A DNA stretch of 64,000 nucleotides from Lophius americanus (Eukaryota; Chordata; Actinopteri; Lophiiformes; Lophiidae): the NCBI GenBank assembly GCA_037951165.1, contig JBBDHG010000014.1, forward strand, positions 4,117,001 through 4,181,000. The letters are read 5' to 3'. Below are positions 31,566 to 44,319 of this stretch, piece after piece. Numbering within the stretch: position 1 is the first letter of the stretch; each line of letters begins with the position of its first letter. A program made the translations under genes and the position numbers. Below the pieces are notes generated by a model. The model saw only the letters and a list, made by a program, of their open reading frames with translations. It did no database searches and had not been told where the DNA came from.

Positions 31566-33190
31566 CCCTCCAAACTCAAATTACCCAGTTCCATGAGGAT
31601 TCACCCTTCCATCCATGTTTTTCAGTCAAAACTGAAGTGAACTGTTGAACTGAACTGAACAGTTCAATCCAGTCCATTGAACCCTCCTTCCAAATACCAT
31701 ACACCCAACAGGATCATTGATAATCACAGTGAAGACATTGCATGTCCGTCGCCGGGGTCGGGGTTTCTGGTATCTGGTGGACTAGGAGGGATATGGCCCG
31801 GAAGAAAAAAAAAAACCCTGGTGCAAACATCCGCTCCACGTCAGATCGTTCAGTCACCCAAGTGTTATTACTAGTCTCAATTTATGATTTATTCTGTCAA
31901 GAGCGAAATTCATGGTTGTTTTAACATTCCTAGGAAAACACCAACTCGCAGCCTGCTCATCTCTGCCCGGCTCCGGATTCACGCCTGCGTACCTATGTCT
32001 AACCACTCCACTATTCCTCGGATCAATCCTCGGATCTCAGCCTTCCTTCCACCTGCGTCCAAGTCATTATTCCATTCCTTGCTTCAAAAACCAAATTACT
32101 GCTCTCCACGGAACTGCTTGACTAATCCTCATTCTGCTCTGCCATAAGATTCACCTGATATCCACTCAGTCATCCCACAAGACAGCCCCATTCAAAACGT
32201 TATATTTTCCTATTGGTTAATTTTGCGGGTTTAAACCATAGTCTTTATCTGTATCCTGCCCTTGGGTCTTATCAGCTTCAGAGTACTTGCTAACAGCACA
32301 CAAGCTAAAACCGCCCTGTCTCATTTCTGTTTAATGTTGTGAACACCTTTTGTTCACACAATACATTAATTTTGCTAGTGTGCATATTTTTGGAGCGATA
32401 TTTTTCACAGATATTGATAAATACGAGTACCACAAGAAATCATTTGGGACAATGAAGCCTCGTGCACAACACGACAAATTTATGCGGACGTGGTGAACAG
32501 TAAAATATATAGTGAAAAAACGAATTCTCCATCGAATTGTTGTTATATATTTAATGGCCCCACAGGTCACAGCCAAGCAGATTTGTGGCTCAGCTTTTAA
32601 TTTACTAAGAACATTAGCATAACTTTTTCTACAGTTGTAATTATTTTTTTCAAAATGTGAGACACTTATAAAATATGTTTGTATCTAAGTTTGTTTTGTA
32701 AAATATCTTGTGCTGTACTTTATAATTATTTTTGACATTAGGTTACACGAAATTAAGAAAAATATTGATGAATTTAGTTTTAGTATTAAGTAACTCAAAC
32801 TCTAATATTAAGTCATTATTAAGACAACACCTTGTTTATTTTATGTTCAATAATGATGCTGCAGTAGTTTTAGTTCTGAAAATATTCATATGGTTCAAAC
32901 CGAAGGTCTTTATTAGAATGCTAGGATTTAGTGCTCTGATTTACACTGAATCAAAGTACCTTCTGAGGCCAGATAAGTTGGATGAGATAAGATGAAGTAA
33001 AATATGCACTTTCCACTGCATCCTTTTTATTTGTTGCTTCAGGCTGACATTCAAACATCTCCCATTACACATAGTGAAATCCGATGAACATTACTATTTA
33101 ACAAAACATGCTTTCAGACACTTGGCAGTAGCAGGGTGATGATTATAAATTAGTATTTAACAGGAGAAAAAAAAATTCACTCATGCTGTA
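31566..33190. other. Unassigned intergenic stretch
   Basis: Short ORFs at 31,677-32,147 (plus) show no family signature. The remainder is AT-rich and empty as far as can be seen. Confidence 0.4.
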
Positions 33191-33199
33191 CTATCCCCA

Positions 33200-33955
33200 A
33201 TGCCAATGGAAACTCATTTGTCGAAGGGTGTTGAGGGGTTTGTAGTAAGGGCAGGGAGCAGATGGAAGAAAATCTGAAGAAGTGGAGGCATTTGGTGGAG
33301 AAAAGATGAATGAAGGTCAGTCGCAGCAAGGTAGAATATATGTGTGTAAGTGAAAGGGGGGCAGGTGGAAGGGTGGGGATGTAAGGAGTAGATTTGGAGA
33401 AGGTGCAGAAGTTTAAGTACTTGGGGTCAACTGTTCAGAGGAATGGGGAGTGTGTAGTGCAGACAGGGTGGAGTGGGTGAAGAAGATAGTCAAAAGTTAT
33501 CCGGTGACAGAAGGTTAACTGCAAGAGTGAAGGGAAAGGTTTCAAGATGGTATTGAAAACAGCCCTGCTAGATGGATTCGCTAGAAGAAGAAAAGCTTGA
33601 TGTGTAGTTGAAGATGTTAAGGTTTTCTATGGGAGTGATGAGGATGGACAAGATTAGAAACAAGCACATTAGAGGTACAGTCCAGATTAGGCATCTTGGA
33701 GACTAAGTGAAATAGGCCAGATAGAGATGGTTTGGAAATGTCAATGTGGGATAGTGGATTTATTTGTAGATGGATGCTGGAGATGGAGCTATCAGGCAGG
33801 AGAAAAAGAGGAAGACCATGGAGGAGGTTTCGGGACGTGGTGACAGAGGACATGTAGTTTCTTTTTGTGACAGAGGGAGACACAGAGGACAGGACACATT
33901 GGAAACAGATAAAGAAAATCTAAAGCAAACAGCCCAAAAAAAAAAAATGACAAAG
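33200..33955 (+). pseudogene. RTE-type LINE, C-terminal part of ORF2
   Basis: The plus strand reads through stops as RTE-type LINE: ENLKKWRHLVEKR, MKVSRSKVEYMCVSE, VQKFKYLGSTVQRNGEC (33,386-33,440), then MGVMRMDKIRNKHIRGTVQI, RWFGNV, and MLEMELSGRRKRGRPWRRFR (33,773-33,832) with the final DVVTEDM. The last block is the signature end of fish RTE ORF2. 5' truncated, several stops. Confidence 0.8.
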
Positions 33956-35140
33956 AGGTGATTTCCAACTAGAAGAAACTGGGGACTTTAAGAAAAAAAA
34001 GAAATTAGCTCATACAGCTTGTACCATGTAATAGAATGTAATTTACAGTGATGATTTTAATCAGAATGTTTGATCCTCACAAATGAAAAATATTTTCTGG
34101 ATGCAGTTCAAATGAATGATAGTGTCACTAATATACAAAAGAGAGTGGACCGTCTAAACAAAAATTAAATGTCTGATTTTGTTTTATCCAATCAGATTTC
34201 TCTTCTGCGGTCTCTAGGCTAGGGCAAGCAACTTGCAGAGAGAATAAATGTGCAGTTACAATAAAGGGGAAGATTTTGTTGATTAATGAAACAATCAGAT
34301 TTTGAAATTCCCATTTAGGTTATTTGATATGCTAGGTATGTCTGGGCATGATCTTAAGGCATGTTCATTTTGTGGCAGTATTTCGTATGAGGAAAGAGCT
34401 TCATTCATATCCTCTACTCCTACTGAACGCTCATTTTCAACATATTAAAACATATCAGAGAAATATGACTTGGAACTGGCCTCCATGCCAGTAGAAATCG
34501 GTGTCCTCTACGGCCGCGTTATTGGACTATTTTGGAAAGAAGGAAAGGTGGGCAAACTATATATCTTAAGATGTGGAAAAACCTTGGTGAGTCTAGTCTT
34601 TAAGAACTTAAAAATCTGTTGATTATTACTTGCTTTTGATGGTTGCTGGTTTTGTCGTTTGAATCAGGGCTAGATCTTTTATGCCAGCAGCTTGGTTGCG
34701 GTCTGGAAGGAAATGCAGCTAAATCCTACATTGTAGGATTTACCTTTACACTGTGAAGGTATTATAGCTTAATTGCTAAAATAATTATGCAGATTTATTG
34801 TGGGAGTATAGCGCTGAATGCCCAGGTGGTAAACTCGAGGCTGGCCACTGCATTAAAGGTACAGTCTGTAAAATGTATCGGTATCTCTTTGAATAAATGA
34901 AATACAATATTCATAAGTATGTTTTTTTCTTGTACGATCAACTGGATATATCTACATAGGAGTTGGTCATGCACCATGGAGAGATAGTAGACTGTTTCAT
35001 GTAGCAATTATTTTCTTGATGTCGCTAATGTTTCTAGAGCTATAACAGAGGTCCCGCAACATCAGCTCCACGAAGGGTATACTCTGTGAAGTTACAGCAC
35101 TGTCGTTGTCCGGCATTGATACTTCTACTGGGACAAACAG
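33956..35140. other. Unassigned intergenic stretch
   Basis: No gene or recognised repeat. A reading of SSTPTERSFS near 34,410 recalls the end of hAT transposases but has no supporting context. Confidence 0.35.
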
Positions 35141-35478
35141 GCATGTTATTCATTATCCCTAGCCGCTTATCCTGTTCGGGGCCGTGGGGGCTGGATCGTA
35201 TCCCAGCTGACAATGGGCTCAGGCGGGATACACCTTGGACGACTCGCTAGTTCATCACAGTGCTGTCACATATAGACAGAAACCATTAACGCTCACATAC
35301 ACACCAATTGGCAATTTAGGGTCACCAATCCACCTATACTGCCAGGTTTTGGACTGTGGGATGAAGCCGGAGTAGCCAGAGAGAACCCCCGTACACAGAA
35401 AGGCCGGCGAGGGGGATTTGAACTAAGTACCTTCTTCTCTGAGGTAGCAGGGCTTCTCACTGCACCACAGGCAAGTTA
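35140..35478. repeat. Dispersed fish repeat (GGGCAATTTAGAGTCACC family)
   Basis: A non-coding repeat found all over fish genomes, recognisable by CCGCTTATCCTGTTCGGG, GGCAATTTAGGGTCACCAAT, TTTTGGACTGTGGGATGAAG and an AGTACCTTCTTCTCTGAGG end. A second, shorter copy lies at 41,495-41,705. It is probably the end of a LINE or a SINE-like derivative; I cannot name the parent. Confidence 0.7.
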
Positions 35479-35579
35479 TTGCATTCAAATATTTGTGTTT
35501 TCCTAATATCTTAGTTTGTCAACAAGAATTTGCTTAATGTGGGGTTTATGTTTACTGGTATACTTATATATGTGAACAT

Positions 35580-36400
35580 ATTAGGTTATTATATCCCCGA
35601 ATCGCCAGAGCGTCTGCTGCATTTGCCGACGAAGATCCTTCATGTTAACGTGATAACACAAAAACTATATCATGGATTATTATCAGATTTCAAACCGACA
35701 TAAACCTTAATGCAAGGAGGAACTTTATCTTAAAAATTGTCAGGCCGTAACTTCTCAACCGTTGATCCAATTTAGTACAAACTGGTATGTTACATAGGTG
35801 CATATGATTCAACTCAATGATATCTATTGTGTACACTGTTTCTGGATATAACAAAAAAAAATTCATGGATCATTTTCATATTTTATACCAAAATAAACCT
35901 TTGGGAAAGGAACGTCCCCTTAGTCAACACTAGAGGGAGCCTTTATCTCTTTAAGATTTGGGGCCGTCATTTCTCAATCGACGATACCATCTAGTCCAAA
36001 TTTGGTTTGTTATATCTTTTATACATTGTGTTTTACTCAAATAGATCATATTTTACTTACCTGGGGAAAAATTTTACAAAACAACATACAAACATGTTGA
36101 ACATAACTTCCTAACCGTTGGTTCGATTTAGTCCAAATTAGGTGCATATGAATGAAATTGAATAGATCGATCTTGTAGATTTGGTGTTTTATTCACTTTT
36201 TCCGTATTCCACTCACAAGGGGGAGCTATTTATGAAAGATATTTTAGAGACATAACTTTTTAATCATTAGTCGGATTCAGGTGCAAATGAATTGACTTGA
36301 GGAGTTATATCTGTTATACATTGTGTTTTAATATAATAGTACATATTTTAGTCACTAGCTTTTTACAAAAAAACACTATGGACATAAATTCACTATTAAT
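35580..36400. repeat. Degenerate tandem-repeat block A
   Basis: A unit with core GTCAGGCCGTAACTTCTCAA / CCGTTGATCCAATTTAGT followed by GGTGCATATGAAT..AACTCAA and ..TACATTGTGTTTTACTC recurs with spacings of about 140-220 bases. Cores begin near 35,740, 35,961, 36,098 and 36,243. Units are strongly diverged. No coding potential. Confidence 0.65.
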
Positions 36401-37734
36401 TTGAGGAGTTCAATCAGGGGGTTGCTTTTACAAAGCAGGGGATTAGGGACATTTTGGGGAGGCGCAATAGCTCTTGTTGACGAAAGTATATGTCTATTTC
36501 TTTAAAGATATAAACATCTGAATGTCATTGTAGAAACCACAAAAAATCAGGACGTTGAAGAAAGATTACCAGTTCAACTTTCATAACACTGTTGCACTAC
36601 ATATCCTGTGTCTTGTATATATTTATAATTTATATAATAATGTTATTTCTATAGTTTACATTACATGAGCATTGTTTAGTAAGGAATGTAATAATTTAGC
36701 AATTTAATGCAATCTGGATGTTGACCACTGGATACCATAATAAGTACATTCATACAAATTAGAACGGCATAGGAATCATACAAATATCTGTTAAGATTTC
36801 TTGACCAGGACCCCACCCCGCCACAAAGTCAATGTTTTAGGAAGGTTGGTTTGGTAGTTTAAACATAGTTTGGAAGCTATACTGAACAGAATGTAAAATG
36901 GAAATTGGAAAAATTGGAGTTGGGTTTTATCTCGAGTTTGGGTTGAAAAATCCAGTTGTTTTTGTGTAATTTCTCTGACAAACAATCCAACATGTGACAA
37001 ACGGGAATTTGTCTAACGAAATATCAAAAATTTTGCAATAATGTTAAAATCTTAACAGGTCAGGACAAGGCCATAGTTTTGATTTGATCACGATTTTTAT
37101 GTAACACGTGAGATACCATTTCCGTAAAAAAACAAAACAAAAAAAAACATTGACTATTAGCCCAACTGGAGTTGGACAGAAATTTTCGCAATTCAAGTGA
37201 CTTTCATATTATTATAACTGCACAAAAGAAGGTATCTCAACAGAAACTTCTCACACAGCTGTACTTTTTTCAGTTTCTGCATTAAAAATGAGAAAGACCT
37301 GTATCTCCCTTGAATTGTCGGGGGTTGTGGGGTAAGAATCGATGAAAAATTAGAGTGAAACTTGAAACCCTGCTCGATTGTATGAGTTGAATAACTAATC
37401 TGCATCTGCCTGTTAATTTTAACAACGCTGCTTTCGAGACACCCTCAAATATGGAAATGTTGGTGTTGGGTTGTGGGATGTCTTGCCACGCAATCAGTCC
37501 CCAGCTGCACATGGAGAGCTGCTGTAATTAAGGAGCAGCCTCCCCCATGAATCCCATCCGTGAAGCAGGACTTTAATTCCTCACTAATTGAGGCAAACAC
37601 AGGGAGGTGTGGAGGGAGGGATGAGCTATTTGAGGCTTCTGCCGGTTTGACCGACCAATAGATTAAAAACTATTTAATCTATGATTTTCAAACTTTAAAC
37701 CTCAATTGACCTTAGTGTGAGGAAGTACGTGATT
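36401..37734. other. Unassigned stretch between repeat blocks
   Basis: No motif-bearing ORF. Some minus-strand frames (36,791-37,000; 37,193-37,512) show nothing recognisable. It may be an insertion that split the repeat family on either side. Confidence 0.4.
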
Positions 37735-38200
37735 GATTTCCGAAAAAGCTGATTGTATATTTCTTACAAGAGGGGGAGCTTTATCTCCAAAAGTTGTCAG
37801 GCCATAATTTCACACCCGTTAGTCAGATTTAGTCATCAAAGTTTGGCGCGTATGGATTGGCGCAAGAAAATCTACTTTGTTCATATCATATTTTACTCTA
37901 AAAATTCATATTTGACTCCTGAGTGGGAGCTTTTTACTATAAGCACTGTTGTTCTGAAAGAACTTCTTCATCAATGGTCAGATTTATTCCAAATTTGGTG
38001 CATATGAATCAACACAAGGATATAATTTTACTCTACTCTTTTCTCATTAGAAGCTTTTTTGTGAATAGCACCTTTTTTGGACATAACTTCCAATGAACTT
38101 GAGGAAACACATCTTGACTATATCATATTTTACTCTTTACATTTCATAGTTCAGAGGGATTCCTGTCTCAACACATGGGTTTGGGAACTTTTCGAGGCTA
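37735..38200. repeat. Degenerate tandem-repeat block B
   Basis: Same family as 35,580-36,400: cores near 37,796 (GTCAGGCCATAATTTCACAC), 37,957 and 38,078, each followed by GGCGCGTATGGAT or GGTGCATATGAATCAACAC, then a CATATTTTACTC-like block. Confidence 0.65.
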
Positions 38201-38429
38201 TACCCTGTCGGGGACAACAGCATAGATCTGATCCGTGATATGATCCACGATGTTTCACGATTATTTGAAACCCAGCTAGACTATATTGAGTTTTTGCAAA
38301 CACATCAATCAAAAATTACTTATTATTTCAACTCTTCATGTGTCTTCTTTTTTTAAATATTGTAAGTGTCTTTATTTAAGTTGTTCAGCTTAGCTTTTTT
38401 TTAAAATACATTTCAAGTTTACTGATTGG

Positions 38430-38501
38430 TTGGAGCACCCATATTTTCGTTGTACCATGCACTGAAAATAAAGGCTATTCTATTCTATTCTATTCTATTC
38501 T
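38430..38501 (+). mobile_element. Rex1/CR1-like LINE 3' tail with (ATTCT)n
   Basis: TTTTCGTTGTACCATGCACTG, AAAATAAAGGCTATTCT and five ATTCT repeats form the typical 3' end of Rex1-like LINEs. Only the tail is present. Confidence 0.65.
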
Positions 38502-38794
38502 GTGATGAAACTGACGACTTCTTGCCCAATCACAGTTGGGAAGGTTCTACACCTTGAAATCCTGAGCAGCATCAGCAACAGGAAATGGATGGATGAGAAC
38601 ATCTGTTTAAAGAAAAACAAAAAAAATAAACAATAGAACTGAGAAAAGAGCAGTAATGTAATGAAAAGTGTATATTGCATCAATAAAAATAAATATTCAA
38701 CTTTGAAATTACAATTATCTTAAGCATTCTGGCCATCTCTAGACCACCAGAGAAAGATTTGCTGGTCCTGACTTCTGGTGTAAAAAGTGACTAT

Positions 38795-38871
38795 TATTAT
38801 TAATAATAATAATAATAATAATAATAATGATAATAATAATAATAATAATAATAAATGTTATTATTATTATA

Positions 38872-38911
<40 letters not shown>
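38795..38911. repeat. (AAT)n and (ATT)n in inverted order
   Basis: A run of TAA/AAT units is followed, after AAATGTTATT, by a run of ATT units, so the two halves are complementary and could form a long hairpin. Confidence 0.9.
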
Positions 38912-38914
<3 letters not shown>

Positions 38915-40980
38915 ATCCCTGTCCTAAACAAAGGTTAGGTGGAGATACTGTATATTTTGAGAATAAATCACTGTTCTAGAAGTGTTACATCTTGTTAAAA
39001 GAAATAATTCTAAAACCGGAACAATCTGGTATTATTGCTGCTTGAATAAGTCACAGTTTTTTTGGTTTTATACTTGTCATTTTCACATGTGAGTCCACTT
39101 CATCTAAGGTTAGATGAGGTAAGCTGTCAAACCATTGAATCCAACTTCAGGTGACAGTTGGTTTGTAACTCTAATGGTGCCATTCGCAGTTTGGTCTGCA
39201 TGCGATACCTCCTTCACTTTCATGTGTGTACTTCACCAGAGGCACTGGATAAAAAGTACAGAGGAAATGGCTTTAAGGCACATTGTCGCTGACATCTGTC
39301 AGACTCCTCTCTCTCGCTCTGTCTGTGTCTGTCTCACTCATTCTGTATCCGTCTGGAGCCTATATATATAAATCGTTCCATTTCAGAGCAGTTTCTGACA
39401 GCCACGCAGACACTTTGGCAGTCTAAAATCTAACTGCAATTTATAATATTGTCTTAGGAAAACTTGAGACGCATTGACAATACATAAACTTAGGCATGTC
39501 TGCACTCACAGCAAAAACGGCTCATGCAAACACACTTATACGACGGTAATGACGGCAAATATCTTTACCCCACAACAAAAATTTTGAATAGTGACTCTTA
39601 TGTCACCATTTTATCCAATTTTCTGACCTGCGAATATAGGTTTTGTACACCAGCCTAATTACAGAACTTAATTACGATGTAGCATGTTAAGGTATTAAAA
39701 GTATTGACTGCAATTAGAAGATCAAAACTCCAGAAAGGGGAGATAGACAGAAGATATCTTTTCAAGAGAAGAGCATCTTACAATATAAAGCTGATTGATC
39801 ACAACATTTTGAGATTTTACAAAATAATGATGATCCCAAAACTTATCTTTGTGGAGATCTCCTCTTAAGACTCCACTGAAACAGACTACAGAGGCATTTT
39901 GTTCAAGTCTAATGTGGAGGCTTTTCATCTGCTAAGTGTGCCAGTCAATACAACAGAAAATACAGTTAGAGGTCATTTAAGCCAAAGGTGGGAAGTATGA
40001 GAATTTTGGAAACTAAAGTATACAGTATGTCCGAAAATAGTGTATCTGCTGTAATGTGACCACTGCTTTGTCCTTATTTGAAGCATGAGCATGGCTTTGA
40101 TTTACTGAGGTTTGTAACCTTGGTTAATTACCTACAAACATCCAATGCTGATTTTCCACAATGAAGGAGATCACAACCTATTTACTTTTGTTGCTTGCCT
40201 TGCTCAAAAAAGTAATATTTAATTAGTTACAGATTTTACTTTTTTTTTTTTTTTATGTTTGCATGATGAAGTTTTGCCCTGATTATATTAAATTTGGCTT
40301 TGCCCGCAACGTGCTGGCCAGCGCTTAGTTTAATTAGGATATCATTAGTGGTCTAAAAATCAAGCCTTACTTGTTTTTACCTCTTCAACTTTTTATCCGC
40401 GACGGGCAGTAAAATGAAGGATCGCTCCAGAGATTGAGCTGTCATTCCAAACCATAATCTCTAAAAAATAAATCGGTTAGGAAGTTGCATATCAATTATT
40501 CCCTGTAGCTGTATGTGTATTCAGATCATCATAAAATATGACTGAACAAAAAACACTGAAATTATGTATGTCGGAATTAAGTTTGGAATCTGAGCGTGTA
40601 TCTCTTTTCATGTGTTTGAGTCTATGATTTATTTTAATGTTGTTTTATTTGCTTACGCTGTTGTTTCCAATTTGCATTTAGTATTTGGTGAATGGCAAAA
40701 AAAAAGGCAAAAATACATTATTGTGATATTATTGAGTCAACATTACCCTCTGGTGGTCAGACAAGGAACTCATCAGTGGTATTTTTTCATGGCTACTTTA
40801 AATAAGGGAGGTAATTTAATATTAGCCCATCACATTCACATATCTAGTGTGAATGTGTCTATATTAATATGGATGATGTTAAACAAAGCAATGCTACCCA
40901 AGGGACCAAGAGGAGGGGCAACAAACACATTATCCTATGAGAATGAGATGAAAGAGCTTTCTGCTTTGAATTGATTAATG
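38912..40980. other. Unassigned intergenic stretch
   Basis: Nothing recognisable. The 120-codon plus frame at 40,612-40,974 is hydrophobic at the start but has no family motif, and I do not call it a gene. Confidence 0.4.
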
Positions 40981-40981
40981 C

Positions 40982-41035
40982 TATACATACATACATATAT
41001 ACATTCATACATACATACATACATACATACATACA

Positions 41036-41069
<34 letters not shown>

Positions 41070-41079
41070 CATACATACA

Positions 41080-41113
<34 letters not shown>

Positions 41114-41131
41114 CATACATACATACATACA
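40982..41131. repeat. (CATA)n microsatellite
   Basis: About 37 tetranucleotide units with a few ATAT interruptions. The open frames across it on both strands are artefacts of the repeat. Confidence 0.95.
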
Positions 41132-41494
41132 TGCAGAATATTGAACAACAAAACAAGAACAAATATGAACAGAGCTAGACAAACAGGCAGGTAAGCACCT
41201 TTACAGCTGGTCCCTACCATGCCCGGAGGATCCCAATCAATTTTAACATTTCAGGGGAAAATGATGAGTAAGCAGTTGCTCAAAGGAAGATAGATGAGAG
41301 AGTTTCAGCAAACACATAGACCTATAATATTCATAGGCAGAAAAAGGAAACAAGTTAAGTAAAGGCTTTTTACAACATGGATCTGAGCTGACACGGAACT
41401 TCTCCGTCCGGACAAAGAAGCGACAAACACACAACGCCAGCAACCTCTTCACATATGTACATGTAATGATAGTCATTAATTTGTTACACAGAGG

Positions 41495-41705
41495 GACACA
41501 AATCATTCACACTCAAAATAACTCCTGTGGGCAATTTAGGGTCAGGGTCACCATTCATCTATATAAGAATGTATGTTTTTGGACAGTTGAAGGAAGCCAG
41601 AGTTCCCAGAGAGAGCCCACAAAGACACGGGGAGAACATGCAAACTCTGTACATAAAGACCGGCGGACCCGCTACCTTCTTGCTGTGAGGCAGCAGCGTT
41701 AACCA
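41495..41705. repeat. Dispersed fish repeat, second copy
   Basis: ATTCACACTCAAAATAACTC, GGGCAATTTAGGGTCA, GACACGGGGAGAACATGCAA and CTTCTTGCTGTGAGGCAGCA are the family landmarks. Same orientation as 35,140-35,478. Confidence 0.75.
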
Positions 41706-43270
41706 GATGCTCAGCTGGACTAACGGCTGCTCAGAAAAAGAGGTTGTTAGTCCACCTTTTCTCTCTATAGAGAGAATGATCTTCGATTAGAAAAGTGAAA
41801 GAAATCCTCAACTGTGAAGGATGGGAAAAAATGCTCAGTAATGCTGGTTAGTGTAGTTAGAATTGAAAAGGTCTAAAAAAAAGAGTGATGCTCAAAAAAA
41901 CAGCCAAATATGCTGCAGATTGATCAACAGGAATGGGACGGCATGCTTATTTTAAAATGCCAAAGAAATAAGTTAGGGCAGAGAATATACCCAGCAGATT
42001 AATGGTCAAAAGGTTATTGTAAATACTTGGCCAGAGAATAGATAGGCCCAGACATCTTGCAGAAGCAGAAATTTGAGAAATCAAGGTGGAGGAGTTTGAC
42101 CATGGATTGGCAGAAAAAGGGACAGTCAGGGAGGGAAGGGGAAAGTAAAATTATGTAATAAAAACAAAACAGGAGGGGTGAGAAGGATGCTCATGAAATG
42201 CAGGCCAGTGGTACGGGGGGAGTTGTGGAGGTTTACTTTGTGCTCCAGGGAGATATCCCCGGGTCTTTATCCAACACTTAAACCATCCAGCGTGGCAGAG
42301 ACACAAAAGCCTTGACCTGATGCAAAGCTGTCAGTTGTCTTGTGGGCTGTTAAGCACAGAGATCTTCGAGGGCCACATCTCTTAGTATTTGTGAAAACAC
42401 CTAGCAGCAACAAATTATGCCTACACTCCCACCCCCACTCCAACGTAACCACACACCTGTAAAGCCTTGGAAGGCTTTACAGGTGTGGCAACTACTTTGA
42501 AGCAAATACCATGTGCTCCCCTGTGCACGGTACCATTTTGTGTTCTGTTGAGATAAACAGAGGGGGAGGCAGTGTGGAATCGAACAAAGGGTTAAGAGTG
42601 TGTGTCAGCTATATTTTTGTATGTGTGCACATGCTCAATGAATTCAGCTTAATAAAGAGGCACTGACCGGAGAGGTGGCGTTGCACTTACCAAAACCTGC
42701 CCTCATGGCAAGCCCTGCAAGAAATGGAGAGATCACTCTCACTTTGTCTCTTTCTGTATCAAACACCACCAAGATGGAACTCTGTTAAAATGGGATTAGG
42801 GTAACTGTCAATTGTAAGGGATCCTATCAAGATTTACTGCACGCCAAACGCACGCAGATGACCATCATAGCCAGGAAGCCTGACAGTCTACTTTTGGAGG
42901 AATGTATAGGCTGGAAACAGAAAGTCCAGACTTACAGCCTACAATGACCATCTTACAATGACTGGTGCTTTGCCAGCAGGGGAAAAAGATGGACTTCGAG
43001 AGTATGTTGAAAATGGTGAAGCAATACCTCCATCGATCAGCTTGGGTAGGGAAGGGAATTAAGAGAAACAAGCTTCTTTTGGATTTGACAGGCAGGGGCA
43101 CCTTCTTTGGCTCATACTGCGCATCAAGAGAAGGACTCTTTTTCCAGTGTGAATTGCTTCACTTATTTTGCTTTAATTAACACTATGGTTGTTCAACTGT
43201 TCATATAAATAGAAGTGGGAATGGAAAATGTTACCATATTTTTAAAAAAGGTACACTTTCTATGAACATT
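41706..43270. other. Unassigned stretch with a 17-bp inverted repeat
   Basis: Apart from the inverted repeat at 42,452-42,487 nothing could be assigned. ORFs at 42,865-43,180 have no motifs. Confidence 0.4.
42452..42487. repeat. Perfect inverted repeat, 17-bp arms
   Basis: CACACCTGTAAAGCCTT, spacer GG, then the exact reverse complement. The transcript of either strand would form a stable stem with a very short loop. Confidence 0.95.
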
Positions 43271-43271
43271 T

Positions 43272-43301
43272 TGTATGTGTGTGTGTGTGTGTGTGTGTGT
43301 G
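43272..43301. repeat. (GT)n microsatellite
   Basis: About 14 GT dinucleotides. Confidence 0.95.
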
Positions 43302-44319
43302 CTCAGACTGGATATTACTTGAATGAAGGAGTGTATTCCCCTGATTGGTAATGCCCACAAAAGGACACTAGATTGAGGAGAAAACCAATTTTACTCTGCC
43401 AATTATAATCGATAACAATGTGATGGAAAATCCAGGAATTGTTAGCAAAATTGTTATTTATCTAGTATATGAGTAAATATCTGTTGAAATGAATGCTTAA
43501 CAATCATCTGTAGAGGAGTAATTATCAGTACTAGAAGCTGCAGACAGATTTCTGTAAGAATTGAGGTTCATGACACTGCTGTGCACAGGGTACAGATCTG
43601 AATTCATGGGAGGCTACCAAAATGAATCACCAAGTTTCAGTCTCTTTACACAAATCTTAACTGCTACAAATCTAATCTTTTTTTCACTGCTGCAGTACTG
43701 CTTAGGGTTGACGATGAATGATGCCAACTTGATCAAAGTATGTCATATGGACTAGGTAACTTGATGGAGAAATCGAACTTCTCACATCACCTCAGCAAGT
43801 AAAATCAGTAAAATTGTTGCCCTATTGAGAGTTAGAAAACATTGAATAGGTTTAAGGGATATGGATATATATTTACAAACATTTTTACTCTTTTTCAGAC
43901 ACACACAAACACACACACACACACACACACAGTAAATGCACAAATCAATCAACAGTGTTATGTGACTGGGAAAGCATGTGCATGCAGTCTCGAATTACAG
44001 AATCTCTCACTAGCACCCTTAAATGAATACAAATCTCGACACACATACTGTTGTGAAATAAACATATTGTATTTGTGTTTGTCAGTCCAGGCATGTGTGT
44101 ATGTAGGTGATCCTCTGCTTGTACTGTCAGCCTCACAGCATGCAGCAGAGAAGAGGCAGCGGTATGTGATTCATGCATCCGGGTTGATTAAAAAGCCATC
44201 GCAGCCCCCACAGTGTGAGAAAAGGTGGCATAATCATTGAAAGAAACATACTACATATCAACACGCTTAGGAATTTTTTGAAGGGAGCAAAAACTTTTCA
44301 ATAGACTACACAGTTAAAA
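43302..44319. other. Unassigned stretch with (CA)n
   Basis: A (CA)n run lies at about 43,898-43,931. ORFs here are short, and the one at 43,842-44,240 merely crosses the microsatellite. Confidence 0.45.

Noticed and set aside
34380..34445. SSTPTERSFS reading resembling a hAT C-terminus
   Set aside because: Only one short block, with no neighbouring hAT sequence in order.
40612..40974. 120-codon plus-strand ORF with hydrophobic start
   Set aside because: No family signature, no splice or promoter context, AT-rich codons consistent with chance.
40859..41220. Several ORFs rich in Met-Tyr-Val-Cys repeats on both strands
   Set aside because: They are translations of the (CATA)n microsatellite.
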